Assembly (NCBI GenBank): GCA_037179515.1
Contig: JAXCGZ010015165.1
Location: 1 to 64,000, forward strand
DNA from: Halocaridina rubra
Taxonomy: Eukaryota; Arthropoda; Malacostraca; Decapoda; Atyidae
DNA length: 64,000 bases
Direction of reading: 5' to 3'
A program made the translations under genes and the position numbers. The notes below the pieces were generated by a model. It was not told where the DNA came from. It saw nothing but the letters and a program-made list of their open reading frames with translations, and did no database searches. This document shows positions 21,959-38,689 of the stretch, one piece after another. The stretch's first letter is position 1, and every line of letters begins with the position of its first letter.

Positions 21959-22415
21959 AGCTGTTATTGGCTGCGGAATAATTTCCTCTGGAGTCTACAA
22001 ACGTCATTACCACCTCATTCACGGTAAGTTTACCTATCATGTTCATACCTATCACGTTCATATAAATTTACGTTGCATGCTGCTATTTATAAAGTAAAGG
22101 GTGGTTTTTTAACAGTGCAGGGAGGGTTTTTACAGTAAACGTAAAAATAATTGTAAAATACCTATGTACATGAGTATGTCATGTCATTACCACCTCATTC
22201 ACAGTAAGTTTACCTATCACTTTCATATAAATTTACATTTGCATGCTGTTATTTATGAAGTAAAGGGTGGTTTGTTAACAGTACAGGGAGGGTTTATACA
22301 GTAAGCGTAAAAAATAAATGTAAAATACCTATGTACATATAGGGTGATCCTACTTGGCGGAAATTCACTTATCGCGGTCGGTCCCGGAACCAAACCCCCG
22401 CGATAAACGAGGGAT

Positions 22416-24098
<1,683 letters not shown>

Positions 24099-24574
24099 CA
24101 CAGGGGATACCCCATTTTATGTCGTTCCTAGTTATGTCGCTCAACCGTTACGTCGGAGGCTAATAAATAATAAATAAATTTTGATAAGATAATTTTTTTA
24201 CCTACCTGGCTGGTGCGGTAAATTCAAACCATGTGTGCTGAACAGTTTGTGAGCGCTATGGACAAATACACAGCTAGCAGCACAGCTGTACTTGTATATA
24301 TCAAGTTAATGGCTTTATTTATTTATTTGTTTATGTATTTATATATATTGATTGATTATACTGAGTTTATTTACAAACTTACCAAACACATAACCATGAA
24401 TAGCTTTTTATGCAAAAAATAGTTTGTTTAGCATAGCAAAAGAATACGTCGTCACACATCATTAGAAGAGGAAGGAAAGCCACAGCTCAGTTTACTCTCA
24501 CTCGCCATGTTGTTTCTCTTGTTCATCTGAACTCTTGTTGGTTTTGCTCATGTTCACTCGTTATTGACATTACT

Positions 24575-25268
24575 ATGTCTCCCAAGCGTAGTGGTGATTG
24601 TTCTGATGGCAGTGCTACGAAGAAAACCGTGGCCATGGAAGTGAAAGTTGAAATAGTAAAACGCTTCAAAATCGGAGAAACTACTACGAACTCTGGCAGC
24701 GCACTCAGAATAGCCTATACGACCGTGGCGATGATCATTAAAGATAAAGATCACATCTGTGAACATGGGACAGGTTCTACTCCTAATATGTTTTCTGTGA
24801 TTAATAAGAGCATAGTCACATTGTGATCAAGCTGGAAAGGCTGTTAATACTTTGGCTTGATGACCAGTATTGACAGCGTATCCTAGTGAGCCTTGTGGTA
24901 ATGCAAGAAAATGCTAAAATATTGTTCGATGCCGTGAAAAGAGAAAAAGGGGAAGGGATTGAATGTGAAGAGTTTGGCTAGTAGGAGTTGGTTTATTCAT
25001 TTTAAGAGTCATGCTAATATGCATAACTATGGGTGCAAGGTGAAGTTGCTAATGGTGATGATAAAGCAGTAAAAGAATTTCCAAGTGTGTTAGCAGAAAT
25101 AATTTGGGAGGAGGGTTACCATGCCCAGCAAGTATTTAACGTGGATGAGTCTAGCTTGTTTTGGAAGCGTATGCCTAGTTATACATACATCGCCAAGGAG
25201 AAAGTCAGTACCAGGCCATGAAGTCAGCAAGGAGAGACTGACTTTGCTTTTGGGGGCTAATGCTGCTG
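24575..25268 (+). pseudogene. Family B transposase, N-terminal piece
   Basis: ATG at 24575 (MSPKRSGDCSDGSATKKT) leads into a HTH region (MEVKVEIVKRF, YTTVAMIIKDK). Frame breaks follow between 24826 and 25033. At 25033-25221 the Tc5-HTH/DDE junction is readable, with the first catalytic Asp at 25144 (FNVDESSLFWKRMPS). After one further frame change LTLLLGANAAGD follows, ending at the LTR insertion. The style matches vertebrate-type Tigger1/2 and jerky proteins rather than family A. Confidence 0.82.
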
Positions 25269-25273
25269 GAGAC
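25269..25273. repeat. Target-site duplication GAGAC, left copy
   Basis: GAGAC immediately before the LTR that begins TGTTGATATAAG; repeated at 28847-28851. Confidence 0.85.
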
Positions 25274-25691
25274 TGTTGATATAAGTTCTTGAAGGAAACA
25301 CTCGGTTCTGGCCTTAAAGCCTATTACGAGACAATATATACATATATATTTTCAAGAAACTATGCACCTAAATATAAATATATATTTACAATAGACTATG
25401 CACCTGGGCAAACGGGAGAGGCACTAGACTTGCGTGGCTAACAAGGAAAAATGCTGATACATAGCTAACAGGGCGTGAGGCTGATACACAACCAGCAGGA
25501 TCCGAGGCTGATGTGCGACTACAGCTGATATGTGATGAACCATTTAGTATTGCATTACTCATGAAGAGAACTTATCATTCGCTGTTCTCCACAAACCACC
25601 CCGTTCACTAACTGGCTTGCTCACAGTACTATATATCATTCTAAGGCTCTAACAGCTGAATTGGTTGTCAGCTATTGTTCATATATCCACA
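25274..25691 (-). repeat. LTR (3' LTR of the minus-strand element)
   Basis: Begins TGTTGATATAAGTT and ends TTCATATATCCACA. Direct-repeat partner at 28345-28846 shares CGAGGCTGAT, CATTCGCT and TATTCTCCAC blocks. This copy lacks about 80 bp near its right side that the partner has. Confidence 0.88.
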
Positions 25692-25711
25692 CCTCCCCCT
25701 CCCCTCACACT
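25692..25711 (-). promoter_or_regulatory. Polypurine tract
   Basis: On the plus strand CCTCCCCCTCCCCTCACAC, that is, a purine run on the minus strand immediately upstream of the 3' LTR. This is the usual plus-strand primer position in LTR retrotransposons. Confidence 0.75.
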
Positions 25712-26046
25712 CATAGTACCATTTTGAGAGGACTCTCTATTCCATGAGTCGAAGTGAACGACGTGGGACAGTAGAGGTATTATTTACAGGACTTTGCAAT
25801 GCTGAGCAAGGGGTCACAGGGACATGGGGGAGAGGGTCAGCACTAGGAGAGGGAACTGGATGGAGATGTCGACGATTCTGCCACCAGACTCGTCAGCTGG
25901 GAAGTCATAACTCGTACTCCCTGGACCCGCTGCAGCCCATGACTACTCCGACCTTGTCCCAACGGTGTGACGACAAGTCTTGGATTTGGACGTGATGGCT
26001 GAAGGTCAGCCTGGCAAGGGGATGGGCGTGGGATGTTTAGCTTGTT

Positions 26047-26578
26047 CTATGCGAGTAGCAGCTCAGTGGTCTCAGTCCTTGGTTTGGGCTTGCTATTCCT
26101 TTGAGAAGGACTCTGGGTGGGCTGGGTCACAGGAGCTGTTTGGCGGCCATATAGCACCTGGGCGGGAGATAGACCTGCAGATGTAGGGGTGTTGCGTAGC
26201 TCTATGAGACCCCTGTTGAAGTCCTCGCAGTTGGTGTTTCCATTGGGTGCCTTCTTCAAAATGAGGTGCTTTATAGACTTGACTGCTGCCTCGGCAGGTC
26301 CATTTGATTAGGGATAGTGGGCCGAGAACATCACATGGTGAATGCTCCACCGTTCCATGAAGTTCTGGAAGTCAGCGCTGTTAAACAGTGGGCCTCTATC
26401 GGTGCTGAGGAGAAGGGAAATACCAACTTCTCGGAAGTATCTGCAGAATATCCTGACAACTTTTGAAGCTGTCGTATCGTGTTCACAGGGTACGGCCGCA
26501 GGCCATACTGACAATCAGTCCACAATTACCTGGAATGACTTTCCTGCAACCTGGAGGAAATCAGTGGAGACAGACTAG
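26047..26578 (-). pseudogene. Integrase remnant (Gypsy type)
   Basis: Minus-strand fragments: STDRGPLFNSADFQNFMERW (catalytic-core Asp region, near 26380-26440), an in-frame stop in the HYP/SNG region near 26309, then NTPTSAGLSPAQVLYGRQ (near 26145-26205), a hallmark of the Gypsy integrase C-terminal side. An acidic/basic tail follows. The N-terminal zinc-binding part is not visible. Nonfunctional. Confidence 0.85.
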
Positions 26579-26686
26579 AAAGTCCTTGTAGGGTGGTCGT
26601 CAGATAAAAGGGGTTCCTGTTGCTGTCTATGTTGTAGTACCTGAAGGGACCTGTCGGATTCTGTAGAAGGTGATGACTCATCCACC

Positions 26687-27346
26687 TTAATGATGGTGTT
26701 TCATGTAACAATGCGTCGTAATTGACGACAGATGTTGTGTTTCTTGCGGGGAGAAGGGGAAGCTGATGAATGTGTGAAGGGATGCAGGTGCCTCAAAAGA
26801 GATAAGGCGTTGTTTAAGGTCCTGATATCGGACTCCCATCAGGATCCACATCTTCAGTTGTGTCTCAACACATGTAATGGAATCACTGGAACACAGGTCC
26901 ACCTCTTCAGCCAGGTTTCTGAGGCAGACATAAAAATCTCTGAGGGACTCACCGTCAGACTGTTTACAGCAAAGCAGGTCACGATGTCGAATGGATTCAT
27001 TCCTAAGATTCTTTAAATAACCTTGCAAGCAGTTGAGTACATTGTCCATGGTGAAATAAGCGTCTGGAGGAATGCCATGTGTGTTCTTCAGCACTTTTTG
27101 TAAGTCAAGGGAGATGTATGTGCAAAGCTATAAAATCTGTTTCTCTCTTGACATTTTCTTAGGGTCTATCATGACAGCGAAGTGGTGCCACCTCCAACGC
27201 CACTGGTGAATAACTTTAAATGTTGAAGCAGATTGCAAAGTGGGTGGGCTCTGTGGCACTGATTTTCTTGGAGGAGATGGAGCAGCTGTGGGTGTAGCCG
27301 TGAAAACAGGTGTGGCAGATGGATGAACAGGAGGGCTGTGAATCAC
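26687..27346 (-). pseudogene. Gag-like remnant
   Basis: The minus-strand frame 27094-26687 (LNCLQGYLKNLRNESIRHRD, DGESLRDFYVCLRNLAEEVD, and VRYQDLKQRLI) has the Leu/Arg-rich, Cys-poor look of a Gypsy gag capsid region. A Pro/Ser-rich segment upstream (27346-27128) could be its N-terminus in another frame. It runs directly into the integrase remnant region, consistent with loss of protease and RT. Confidence 0.7.
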
Positions 27347-27697
27347 AAGAGGAGTTGCCGGAGGTACTGGTATATCCTGCGAATTGACACTAACAGATGA
27401 GTCTGTTCGGGTTTTAGGATGGTTAGATACAGCTTGTGTGGGTGGGGCAGCTGTGGGCAGTAGAGCTGTGCCACTCTACATGTGTGACATTGTCTGTAGG
27501 AGTGCTGTAAATCTTTGATTTTCCTCCCGGCATTGTAAGTCGTCAGCTTTCTTATGAAGCTTATCCTGGTAAAGTCAAAGTAGGGGCAGTGGGAGTGAGT
27601 ATGCGGCAGCCTCTGCCTCATAATGAGTTGTTTTTTCCTCATATTCCTCATGAAGGGCGGTGAGGAAGTGAAGGAAATCTTGCCTTTCATCCAGGGG

Positions 27698-28140
27698 ATG
27701 TGGGGAGTCTCCGGAATGGGCAGAAGGAGAATCAGACATTGTTCTGTAGCAAAAGGCAGGTAAGGCTCAGAGTGAGTGAAATCCAGGAATGTACAACAGA
27801 TTCCTGGGTAAAAGGTAGTGAAAATGAGTGAACAGTCAGTGAGTAAGGTGCATGCAGGCGAGCCCAGGAAGTGGTGCTCAGGCAGACGTGGTATTGGAAG
27901 GGTGTGCATGATGACTCTGTAATGAGGAGGAGAAACAGTCTTCCCATAGCAAAATTTATGCAAAAAGACCACAAAACACCACTGGGGGTATGCACTGTTC
28001 ATCTACGGCATGTGGGGAGTCTCTGGAACAGGCAGAGGAAGGAGACTTGGCCATTGTGCAGTAGAAAAAGGCAGGTAAGGTTCAGAGTGAGTAAAATCCA
28101 GGAATGTAAAACAGATTCCTTGGAAAAAGTACTGAAAATT
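27698..28140. repeat. Direct duplication inside the LTR element leader
   Basis: A ~125-bp segment at about 27698-27822 (GATGTGGGGAGTCTCCGG, CAGGTAAGGCTCAGAGTG, AATCCAGGAATGTA) recurs at about 28010-28140 in the same orientation with scattered differences. The intervening 190 bp has no recognised coding content. Confidence 0.85.
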
Positions 28141-28344
28141 AGTGCACTGTACTAACTCACTATACTACACTTGTTGAGCACTATACACTATACTAAGATG
28201 TCATTTACTGCTCGGTAATTCAAAAGTGCAGCTTTGCTGAGAGGTTTTCAATAACCTGGATGAGTAGGCTGATTGCACAAAGTTCGTCTCTCTTATAAGG
28301 CCCACAGAATCTGAAAAATGTTCATTGCAATACTCACTGTGCCA

Positions 28345-28846
28345 AATTGATATAAGTTATTGAAGGAAACACTCAGTTCTGGCCTTAAAGATTACTATGA
28401 GAGAATATGTACATATATATTTACAAGAGACTATGCACCTGAATATACATATATATTTACAAGATACTATATACCTAGGCAAATAGGAGAGGCACTAGAG
28501 TTGCGTGGCTAACAGAGCAAGAGGCTGATACACGACTAACAGGATATGAGGCTGATGCACGACTATGGCTGATACACGACTAGCAGAGTCCGAGGCTGAT
28601 ATGCGACTACGGCTGTTATGTGACTGACCATATAGGATTGCATTACTCGTGAAGAGAATTTATCATTCGCTATTCTCCACTAACCACCCCATTAACTAAC
28701 TACCTTGATCACAATACTATATATTGTTCTAAGGCTCTAACAACCGAATTTGTTGTCAGGTACCAGTAGAATGTACTAGGTAACAGCTGAATACGTAATT
28801 GACCAACCAGCTTTTTAAAGGACCACTTAATGTTCATATATCCACA
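28345..28846 (-). repeat. LTR (5' LTR of the minus-strand element)
   Basis: Partner of 25274-25691. Its left edge reads TTGATATAAG with the first two bases altered, and its right edge is TCATATATCCACA followed by GAGAC. It is about 80 bp longer than its partner, with a GTACCAGTAGAATGTACTAG segment near 28760. Confidence 0.87.
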
Positions 28847-28851
28847 GAGAC

Positions 28852-29053
28852 TTCAAACTGAAGGCTGTGTTGGTTTGCCTGGTAGACATTCCAAGGGCAC
28901 TCAAGGGCATTTGGAAGTGTCAACTGCCACTCATCTGGTTCAGCAACCATTTTGTGCCTGAAGTGGAGAGGTGCTCTACCTCCAAGGGTCTGCCCTTTAA
29001 GGTGTTGCTAATGCTGGACAATGCCCCGGGTCACCTTCCCCATTTGGATGACT
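28852..29053 (+). pseudogene. Family B transposase, middle piece
   Basis: Continues the family B transposase after the LTR insertion: ALKGIWKCQLPLIW, WFSNHFVPEVER, and KVLLMLDNAPGH with the second catalytic Asp at 29017. It stops at the MITE at 29056. Confidence 0.85.
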
Positions 29054-29055
29054 TA

Positions 29056-29869
29056 CCATATATTGCGGCCTATAAGTCGAGCTTTTAAGGTCAAAACTAG
29101 AGGTCGACTTATAGGGTAGATATAAAATAGCAACCTTTAAATATATTTGCACCTTGTAACATCAGGATATCGGAAAACTGCTACTGAACTAGGCCTAAGG
29201 GCTGTGTTAACACATGTTATTCTACTATGACTTATGGTAAAAACCGGAAACTGCTACTCATGAGGACTGCACATACTCCTAAAAGGAATATGATCAAGTG
29301 TGATGTGAATATTTCATAGGCAAGGGACTCAGGGAGACCAGATAGGACTCCTGGTTCGGGGAGACGGCCCCTTTCTCTGCCATGTTGTGCAGGGGACTGA
29401 CACTCTGTAGTAGGTAGAAACAACAACAATCCTGCACAAATACCGTAGTTTATTACTATGCAATATTTTATTGATATAAAAGCTAAAAACATAACATCTA
29501 AAATAATTTAAAATACTTAAGAACATAAAATGTTATTTAAAATCCCTCGAAGTCTTGTTCTTCATTTAAAAATATAGTGGTGAAACAGGTGAGTACAGAA
29601 AAAGAAAAACCTGACTGTTTGTTTACCAGTATGTTGAAATGCTTGAAGTCGGTGGTGTTTTCAATCTGTTTGAATTTTATTTATTTTACTGTAGATAAAA
29701 CTTAAGTTACAACCCAGTACTTATTGACTCAGGCCGACATTGGGTCAGGCTAAGTAATAATTTAGGTGGGTCGACTTTTCTGCAAGGTAAACCTCTAGTA
29801 CAACATTTTGGGGTCAAATTATAGAAGTCGACTAATGTGCCAGATCGACTTATAAGCCGCAATATACGG
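29056..29869. mobile_element. 814-bp MITE with TA duplication
   Basis: Both ends carry the same terminal inverted repeat (CCRTATATTGCGGCYTATAA, continuing GTCGA), with TA at 29054-29055 and 29870-29871. No coding sequence was found inside. Removing it together with one TA would rejoin the interrupted transposase in frame, supporting the boundaries. Terminal sequence and TA duplication suggest the Tc1/mariner/pogo group. Confidence 0.9.
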
Positions 29870-29871
29870 TA

Positions 29872-30692
29872 CCTCGTAATGTAAAGGTGGCATGCTTTCC
29901 ACCTAATGCCACTGCATTGGTACAGCCAGTGGATCAAAGGGTCATTGCCTCTTTCAAGGCCTACTACATCTGAAAGACAATTGCTATGGCTGTCAGGGCA
30001 GTTTGAAGGACAAAAATTGACTCTCAAGGACTTCTGTAAGTTGTACATTAATTTTCAGGCTTTAAAGAATATTGCAAATGCTTGGGAGGCAGTGAAGCAG
30101 ATGAACCTGAATGGGGTATGTAAGAAACTGTGCCCCTATTTTGTGAATGACTTCCATAGCTTTGAGGCTGCCCTGAGTAAGGAACTCATGTTGGAAGTTT
30201 TGGCTGATGATGTAAAAGAGCTTCTGGAATCTTATGGAGAGGAGTTATCTGCCGAGGTCCTTATTCAACTGGAGAAGCAGATAGTTGAAGAGGAGGAAGA
30301 AATACCAATCCCTGAACCCAAAAGACTCGCAACTTGGGAATTGGAAGAATCTTTTGCCCTGATAGAGGAAGAGTTGGCATAACTCAGGACCCAAAACTGT
30401 CAGGTACACTAAGGCTGCCAGAGTGATCACTGATGCCCTGGAGTGTTACAAGGAAATTAGGGAGGAAAAGAAGAGGGCATCCTTCCAGACTCGCCTCGAC
30501 CAATCTTTCGTTAAGGCAAAGCTCCCACCAACAGATTCTGTACCCTCTACCTCAGGTACCTATATAGACTCACCTGCCCCAGTATCTCCAGCATCTGCTG
30601 CATGTTCTTGTACCTCTCCAGACTCACCTACTCCAGTATCCTCAGCACTTGCCTCTCTAGCTTCCTCCTCCTTATGGTCCTGTCTCTCCCTG
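29872..30692 (+). pseudogene. Family B transposase, C-terminal piece
   Basis: Starts NVKVACFPPNATALVQPVDQ with the third catalytic Asp at 29932, 32 residues after the second once the MITE is discounted (DD32D, as in Tigger). Frame changes follow near 29970, and the C-terminal region at 30060-30382 is readable (FHSFEAALSKELMLEV, EEEEEIPIPEPKRLA). A Ser/Pro-rich tail occupies another frame (30423-30695). Confidence 0.85.
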
Positions 30693-31016
30693 TAAAGCCC
30701 CTCCAGTTTGCAAGCCAACCACACAAGTAAAGGTAATCAATATTGTTCTCTATATTGTACAGTACTGTAGTGTACTTTTACTATTATTATATTTTAGATT
30801 ACAAGTAGAGGTAAGTAATACTGTTAAGTTTAGTATTACTTTTTTTATGTCTTAGATTAAGAAGTTAGATTATATTTCTATGTTTTAGAGTATTTATTTT
30901 TAACATTTGTGGGGAAGTAAGTACAAATTTAGATGTTCTCTGACTAACCTCGAAATCCGAGTTAAGTCAGCTGTCAGGAACGGAACCCTGATGTAAAAAG
31001 GGGACCTCCTGAACAG

Positions 31017-31910
31017 ATAGAGAAAATTTTTAAATTTAAAAATATTAGAATAAATAACAAGGACAGTTTAATTATAATTGAGAAATATCAGTTTAGGATT
31101 GTTGTTTTATTATTATATATCTTGATTGTATTACCTATAGCCATTACATATAAAGCTGCAACACTCATTGCATATCTGCTTCACATGTAAAGCAGGCATG
31201 TCTTTCTCTGGAAGCTATACATTGTAATCCTCACATGCTGTGAAAATATTTCCTTGCATGTCATTCTTATTTTTATGTTTGATTCCCTTTTTTTTTTTTT
31301 AACCATGGTGCAAGTATATGTAAAGCTTTATTTTACTTCTAGAAAATCATTTTATTGGAGAAAGTATATGTAAAACTTTATTTTACCTAAAGAAACTAAT
31401 TTGACTTGGACATCTTGGAATTAATTTTAATAATGCATTGTGATAGCATCTTAAGTTTTTGTTTGGTAATTGCAGGTCAAGTTTGAAAGCTCTTCGTCAG
31501 ATCGTACTTGGATCAAGGAGATATTGGAAATTAGTATCAGAGGTCAGAGAAAACTCCTTATTAGAGTTGAGTAGTGATCTACTGTGGGTCACCAAACCTT
31601 TATGCTCTCGAGGTAAGACTTGAATTTACATATCTATCTATAAAATTGGAATTATTACTTATCTGTGAATTTCATCGTATTTGACATTTGAACATACATT
31701 CTACTATATTGGAAAACAAGGTCTCACATTAAGTATCTTTTTTTAAGTTAATTAATACTGCTCATGTTAGCCTGGTGATTAAATTTTTGTATGCGGTTAT
31801 GCAGTATCATCTTTTACAATTGATTCTAACATAGGCTTGGTAAGTCGCACAGTCCTTTGAAAATGCAAATTATGTTCCCACTCTCACCAGTATACTTTGC
31901 AAGCAATTCA
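31017..31910. other. Non-repetitive AT-rich stretch
   Basis: No copy of the window's repeat families and no microsatellite was recognised here, which is unusual for this region. It contains the candidate exon at 31476-31612. Otherwise I see nothing coding. Confidence 0.6.
31476..31612 (+). CDS. Candidate host exon (137 bp, one open phase)
   Basis: Preceded by a T-rich stretch and TAATTGCAG, and followed by GTAAGAC, both good splice-site matches. One phase is open throughout (45 codons, 31477-31611): KALRQIVLGSRRYWKLVSEV, then RENSLLELSSDLLWVTKPL. The other phase tested meets a stop. The composition looks protein-like, but I do not recognise the family. There are no neighbouring exons in the window; if real, flanking exons would lie outside it and the transposon arrays would be intronic. 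Confidence 0.35.
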
Positions 31911-31913
31911 GTA

Positions 31914-33181
31914 CAGGGATCCTCAGTTTATGATGTCCTCGACTTAACGATGTTTTGTGGTTACTATGCATCTCCCATAAATAATTTTTTCGACCTACGT
32001 GGTTTGCATCGTAAATATGAACTTCGCGCACTGCATAGTATGTTGAGCATGGCGAAAGAGTACGTTGTCATGCACCATTGTTGTGTGCGTTCATATCAAG
32101 TTAATGTTGCTATTTATTTATTTGTTTATGAATTTGGCTACATTAAGGACCGAGTTTGAATTTCTTCACAAACTTACCAAATACAGGGGGTTCCCGTTTT
32201 AAGTCATTTCGAGTTAAGTTAGAGACCAATAAATGATTAATAAATTTTTAATAAATATATCTTTTGAACTACCTGGCTTGTGCTTTAAATTCAAACTTCA
32301 TGCACTGAACAGTATGTGAACCTGGCAGACAAATACACAAGTTGCAGCACTGTTCTATATGTATATATCAAGTTAAGGGCTTTATTTACTTATTTTTTCA
32401 TGTAATTGGTTATTTTAAGGCATTACATTTAACTTATTTACAAACTTACCTAATACATAGCCGTAAATATGATCTTTATGCAAAAAAGTTTGTTAAAGTT
32501 AGCAGAAGAATAGTCACATGGCAGTGTTGTACAGGGGGTTCCCATTTTGCATTGTTCTCAGTTAAGTTGTTGTGCCGTTATGTCAGAGGCCAATAAATAA
32601 TTAGATATTAATAAATCAATTTTTGACCTACCTGGCTTGTGCAGTAAATTCAGACTTCATGGGCTGAACACTTTATGAGCCTGACAGACGAATACACATG
32701 TAGCAGCACTGTTCTATACATATATATTAAGTTATTGGCTTCATTTATTCTTAATTTATTTACAAAATTACTAAATACATAGCTGTAAATATGATCTTTA
32801 TATGAAAAAGTTTGTTGAGGTTGGCCGAAAAATAGTCACACAGCATTTTTGTATACATATATATCAAGTTAATGGTTTTATTTATTTATTTATTTATTTA
32901 TATATTTATTTATGTATTTGGCTATTTGAAGGAATTTTATTTTATTTATTTACAAATTTAACAAATATAAATTTTGGAGAAAGAGAGAAACTAAAAGAAC
33001 AGCACAGTAAGAACAATATAAACGCATTTTTAAGAGAAGTACCATTGTACCCATTGCAAAGGCAACGAATTAATTGGATTTACATGCTTTTGAATGGGAA
33101 AATCAAATCCAACCTACGAAGTTTCCAACCCAAGTGCACTTTTTTGGAACGGATTAAGTTCTTGGGTTGGGGTCACCACTG
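31914..33181 (+). mobile_element. Non-autonomous family B-related element with tandem end units
   Basis: Three successive units begin at 31914 (CAGGGATCCTCAG), 32184 (CAGGGGGTTCCCGTTTTAAG) and 32532 (CAGGGGGTTCCCATTTTGC). Each has the family B leader landmarks (CCAATAAATAATTAATAAA, TATATATCAAGTTAATGG, CAAACTTACCAAATAC). The right part (33050-33181) has the GAATTAATTGGATTTACATG and GGAACGGATTAAGTTCTTGG segments common near Tigger ends, finishing ACCACTG. No coding capacity. Confidence 0.65.
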
Positions 33182-33187
33182 CATATA

Positions 33188-33771
33188 CACTCAGCTTTTG
33201 GAACAACGCGAGGATAGATTCTCAGAAGTAATGTGTAATGTGAAATTCGCATAATGTAACCAGTCATATACCATAAGAAACAATGATAATTGGCATATGT
33301 ACCTTCCACATCCGTACATAAACACACTATGCAAAAGATATAAGATAAAATATATTTTATAAGTACATAACAAAGCAGAAAGACCTGTAGTTATTTATAT
33401 TAACATGCAAATAGTGTAGAGTATAAAAGATATACAGATTTACATTTCAATACTGTACAGCAAAAAAAATTAATGAACCCTGAGAACGATCCCTTATCTG
33501 CAAACGTAAGCAAATATAATGTTAGCGGCAAGAGAGGGAGGAGGGGAGTTAAGCAGTAGGAGAGGGAGGAGGAAGGGGGAGAGCAAACCACTGGTTGTTA
33601 AGGTTAATACTGGGTGAAGAGTGACTGAAGCACTTGGCTGCATGGTGGGAAACTGCCTCAGAGGCGGTCGCTTAGTTGCTAAACCACCATTTTTTTTTTT
33701 TTTTTAGTATTATTTTTTGGAGGCATTATTCCAATTTCGTGTATTATAACGACGCATAACATGTGAGTTGA
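33188..33771 (+). mobile_element. Family M element (M4), both ends present
   Basis: Left part matches the family M left region in diverged form (GAGGATAGATTCTCAGAAGT, ACCATAAGAAACAATGATAA, AACAAAGCAGAAAGACCTG). The right part matches 14230-14462 (GTGACTGAAGCACTTGGC, GGTGGGAAACTGCCTCAG). It is non-coding and ends at a TA tract. Confidence 0.7.
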
Positions 33772-36490
<2,719 letters not shown>

Positions 36491-36505
36491 TTATATATAT
36501 ATATA

Positions 36506-37955
<1,450 letters not shown>

Positions 37956-38474
37956 GTATACCTCACCCAACGTCGTTAATTGGTTCCAGGAGAGACGACT
38001 TAAATCGAAAAACGACTTAAATCGAATTAGCTTGTCTCTAGGCTAGCCTAGATATACAGATTTACTTTAGTAGTAGTATAGTTAGATGGGATATGCCTTT
38101 TGCTTTGGTTCTCAAGTCTTGGTTTTGCTTTGCTAAATTGTTTGTGCAGTTTTTATTATTTGATTTTTTTTTCTACAAACTCTTTTTGTAATTTTTTTTC
38201 TTTCTTTGATGTCTTTTTCACTACAATATCTAAATAACAGTATATTAGCAATTATTTAAATTTTCTTTTCTATATATTGTTGTGCTAAAAAACTATTTTC
38301 TGTTCTTATTTGTGCATATGCTTCACAAAATAGTAGAAGATGTTCTAGGCTCTCTTCGCATTGTTCGCACATTTGGGAGGTAGTATCTTTATTTTTAAAT
38401 TTATGTACAGTAAATAAATTAATGAACTCTATTATGCCGTTGGCAACAGGCTTAGCCTGGGACGTGATGGTGGC

Positions 38475-38672
38475 CAGTGTTGCTAGATAAAGCGGATGTT
38501 TTTATTTTCAAATATATGGTACATTTTAAGATATATATTAATTACAAAATGGTAGTACTGTAATTTACATAAAAATGTACATCATCTTAAAGATGCTTGA
38601 AATAACTTACCCGCCTACATGTATGTTTTTTATATTTATCGTTTCTCTCATTTATGTATTCTGGCAACACTG
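38475..38672. mobile_element. 198-bp hAT-type MITE
   Basis: Ends CAGTGTTGCTAGA and, reverse-complemented, CAGTGTTGCCAGA. A perfect 8-bp target duplication ATGGTGGC lies at 38467-38474 and 38673-38680. Eight-base duplications are the hAT signature. Confidence 0.92.
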
Positions 38673-38689
38673 ATGGTGGCAGTGAGGAC

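Larger units (their letters stand above)
25274..28846 (-). mobile_element. Gypsy-like LTR retrotransposon, internally deleted, minus strand
   Basis: Two LTRs in direct repeat, 25274-25691 (418 bp) and about 28345-28846 (about 502 bp), bounded by the 5-bp duplication GAGAC. The internal region on the minus strand gives a gag-like frame (26687-27094) followed by integrase fragments (26047-26578). Protease, RT and RNase H are not found between them, so most of pol is deleted. A polypurine tract abuts the left LTR, as expected for a minus-strand element. A TGG triplet lies on the minus strand just inside the right LTR, where a tRNA primer site belongs. Confidence 0.87.
24101..31012 (+). mobile_element. 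Family B Tigger-like element, split by two nested insertions
   Basis: Left end CAGGGGATACCCCATTTTAT at 24101. The right end near 30997-31012 reads, in reverse complement, CAGGAGGTCCCCTTTTTAC, a weak match. A 5' leader of the type tandemly repeated at 31914-32880 (24220-24420) comes first, then a transposase in three pieces (24575-25268, 28852-29055, 29872-30692). The pieces are separated by an LTR element (25274-28846) and a MITE (29056-29869). Without the insertions the element would be about 2.5 kb. Confidence 0.75.

Noticed and set aside
27343..28002. 219-codon minus-strand frame as a retrotransposon protein
   Set aside because: It lies in the leader of the LTR element, overlaps an internal duplication and shows no recognisable domain. 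Probably chance.
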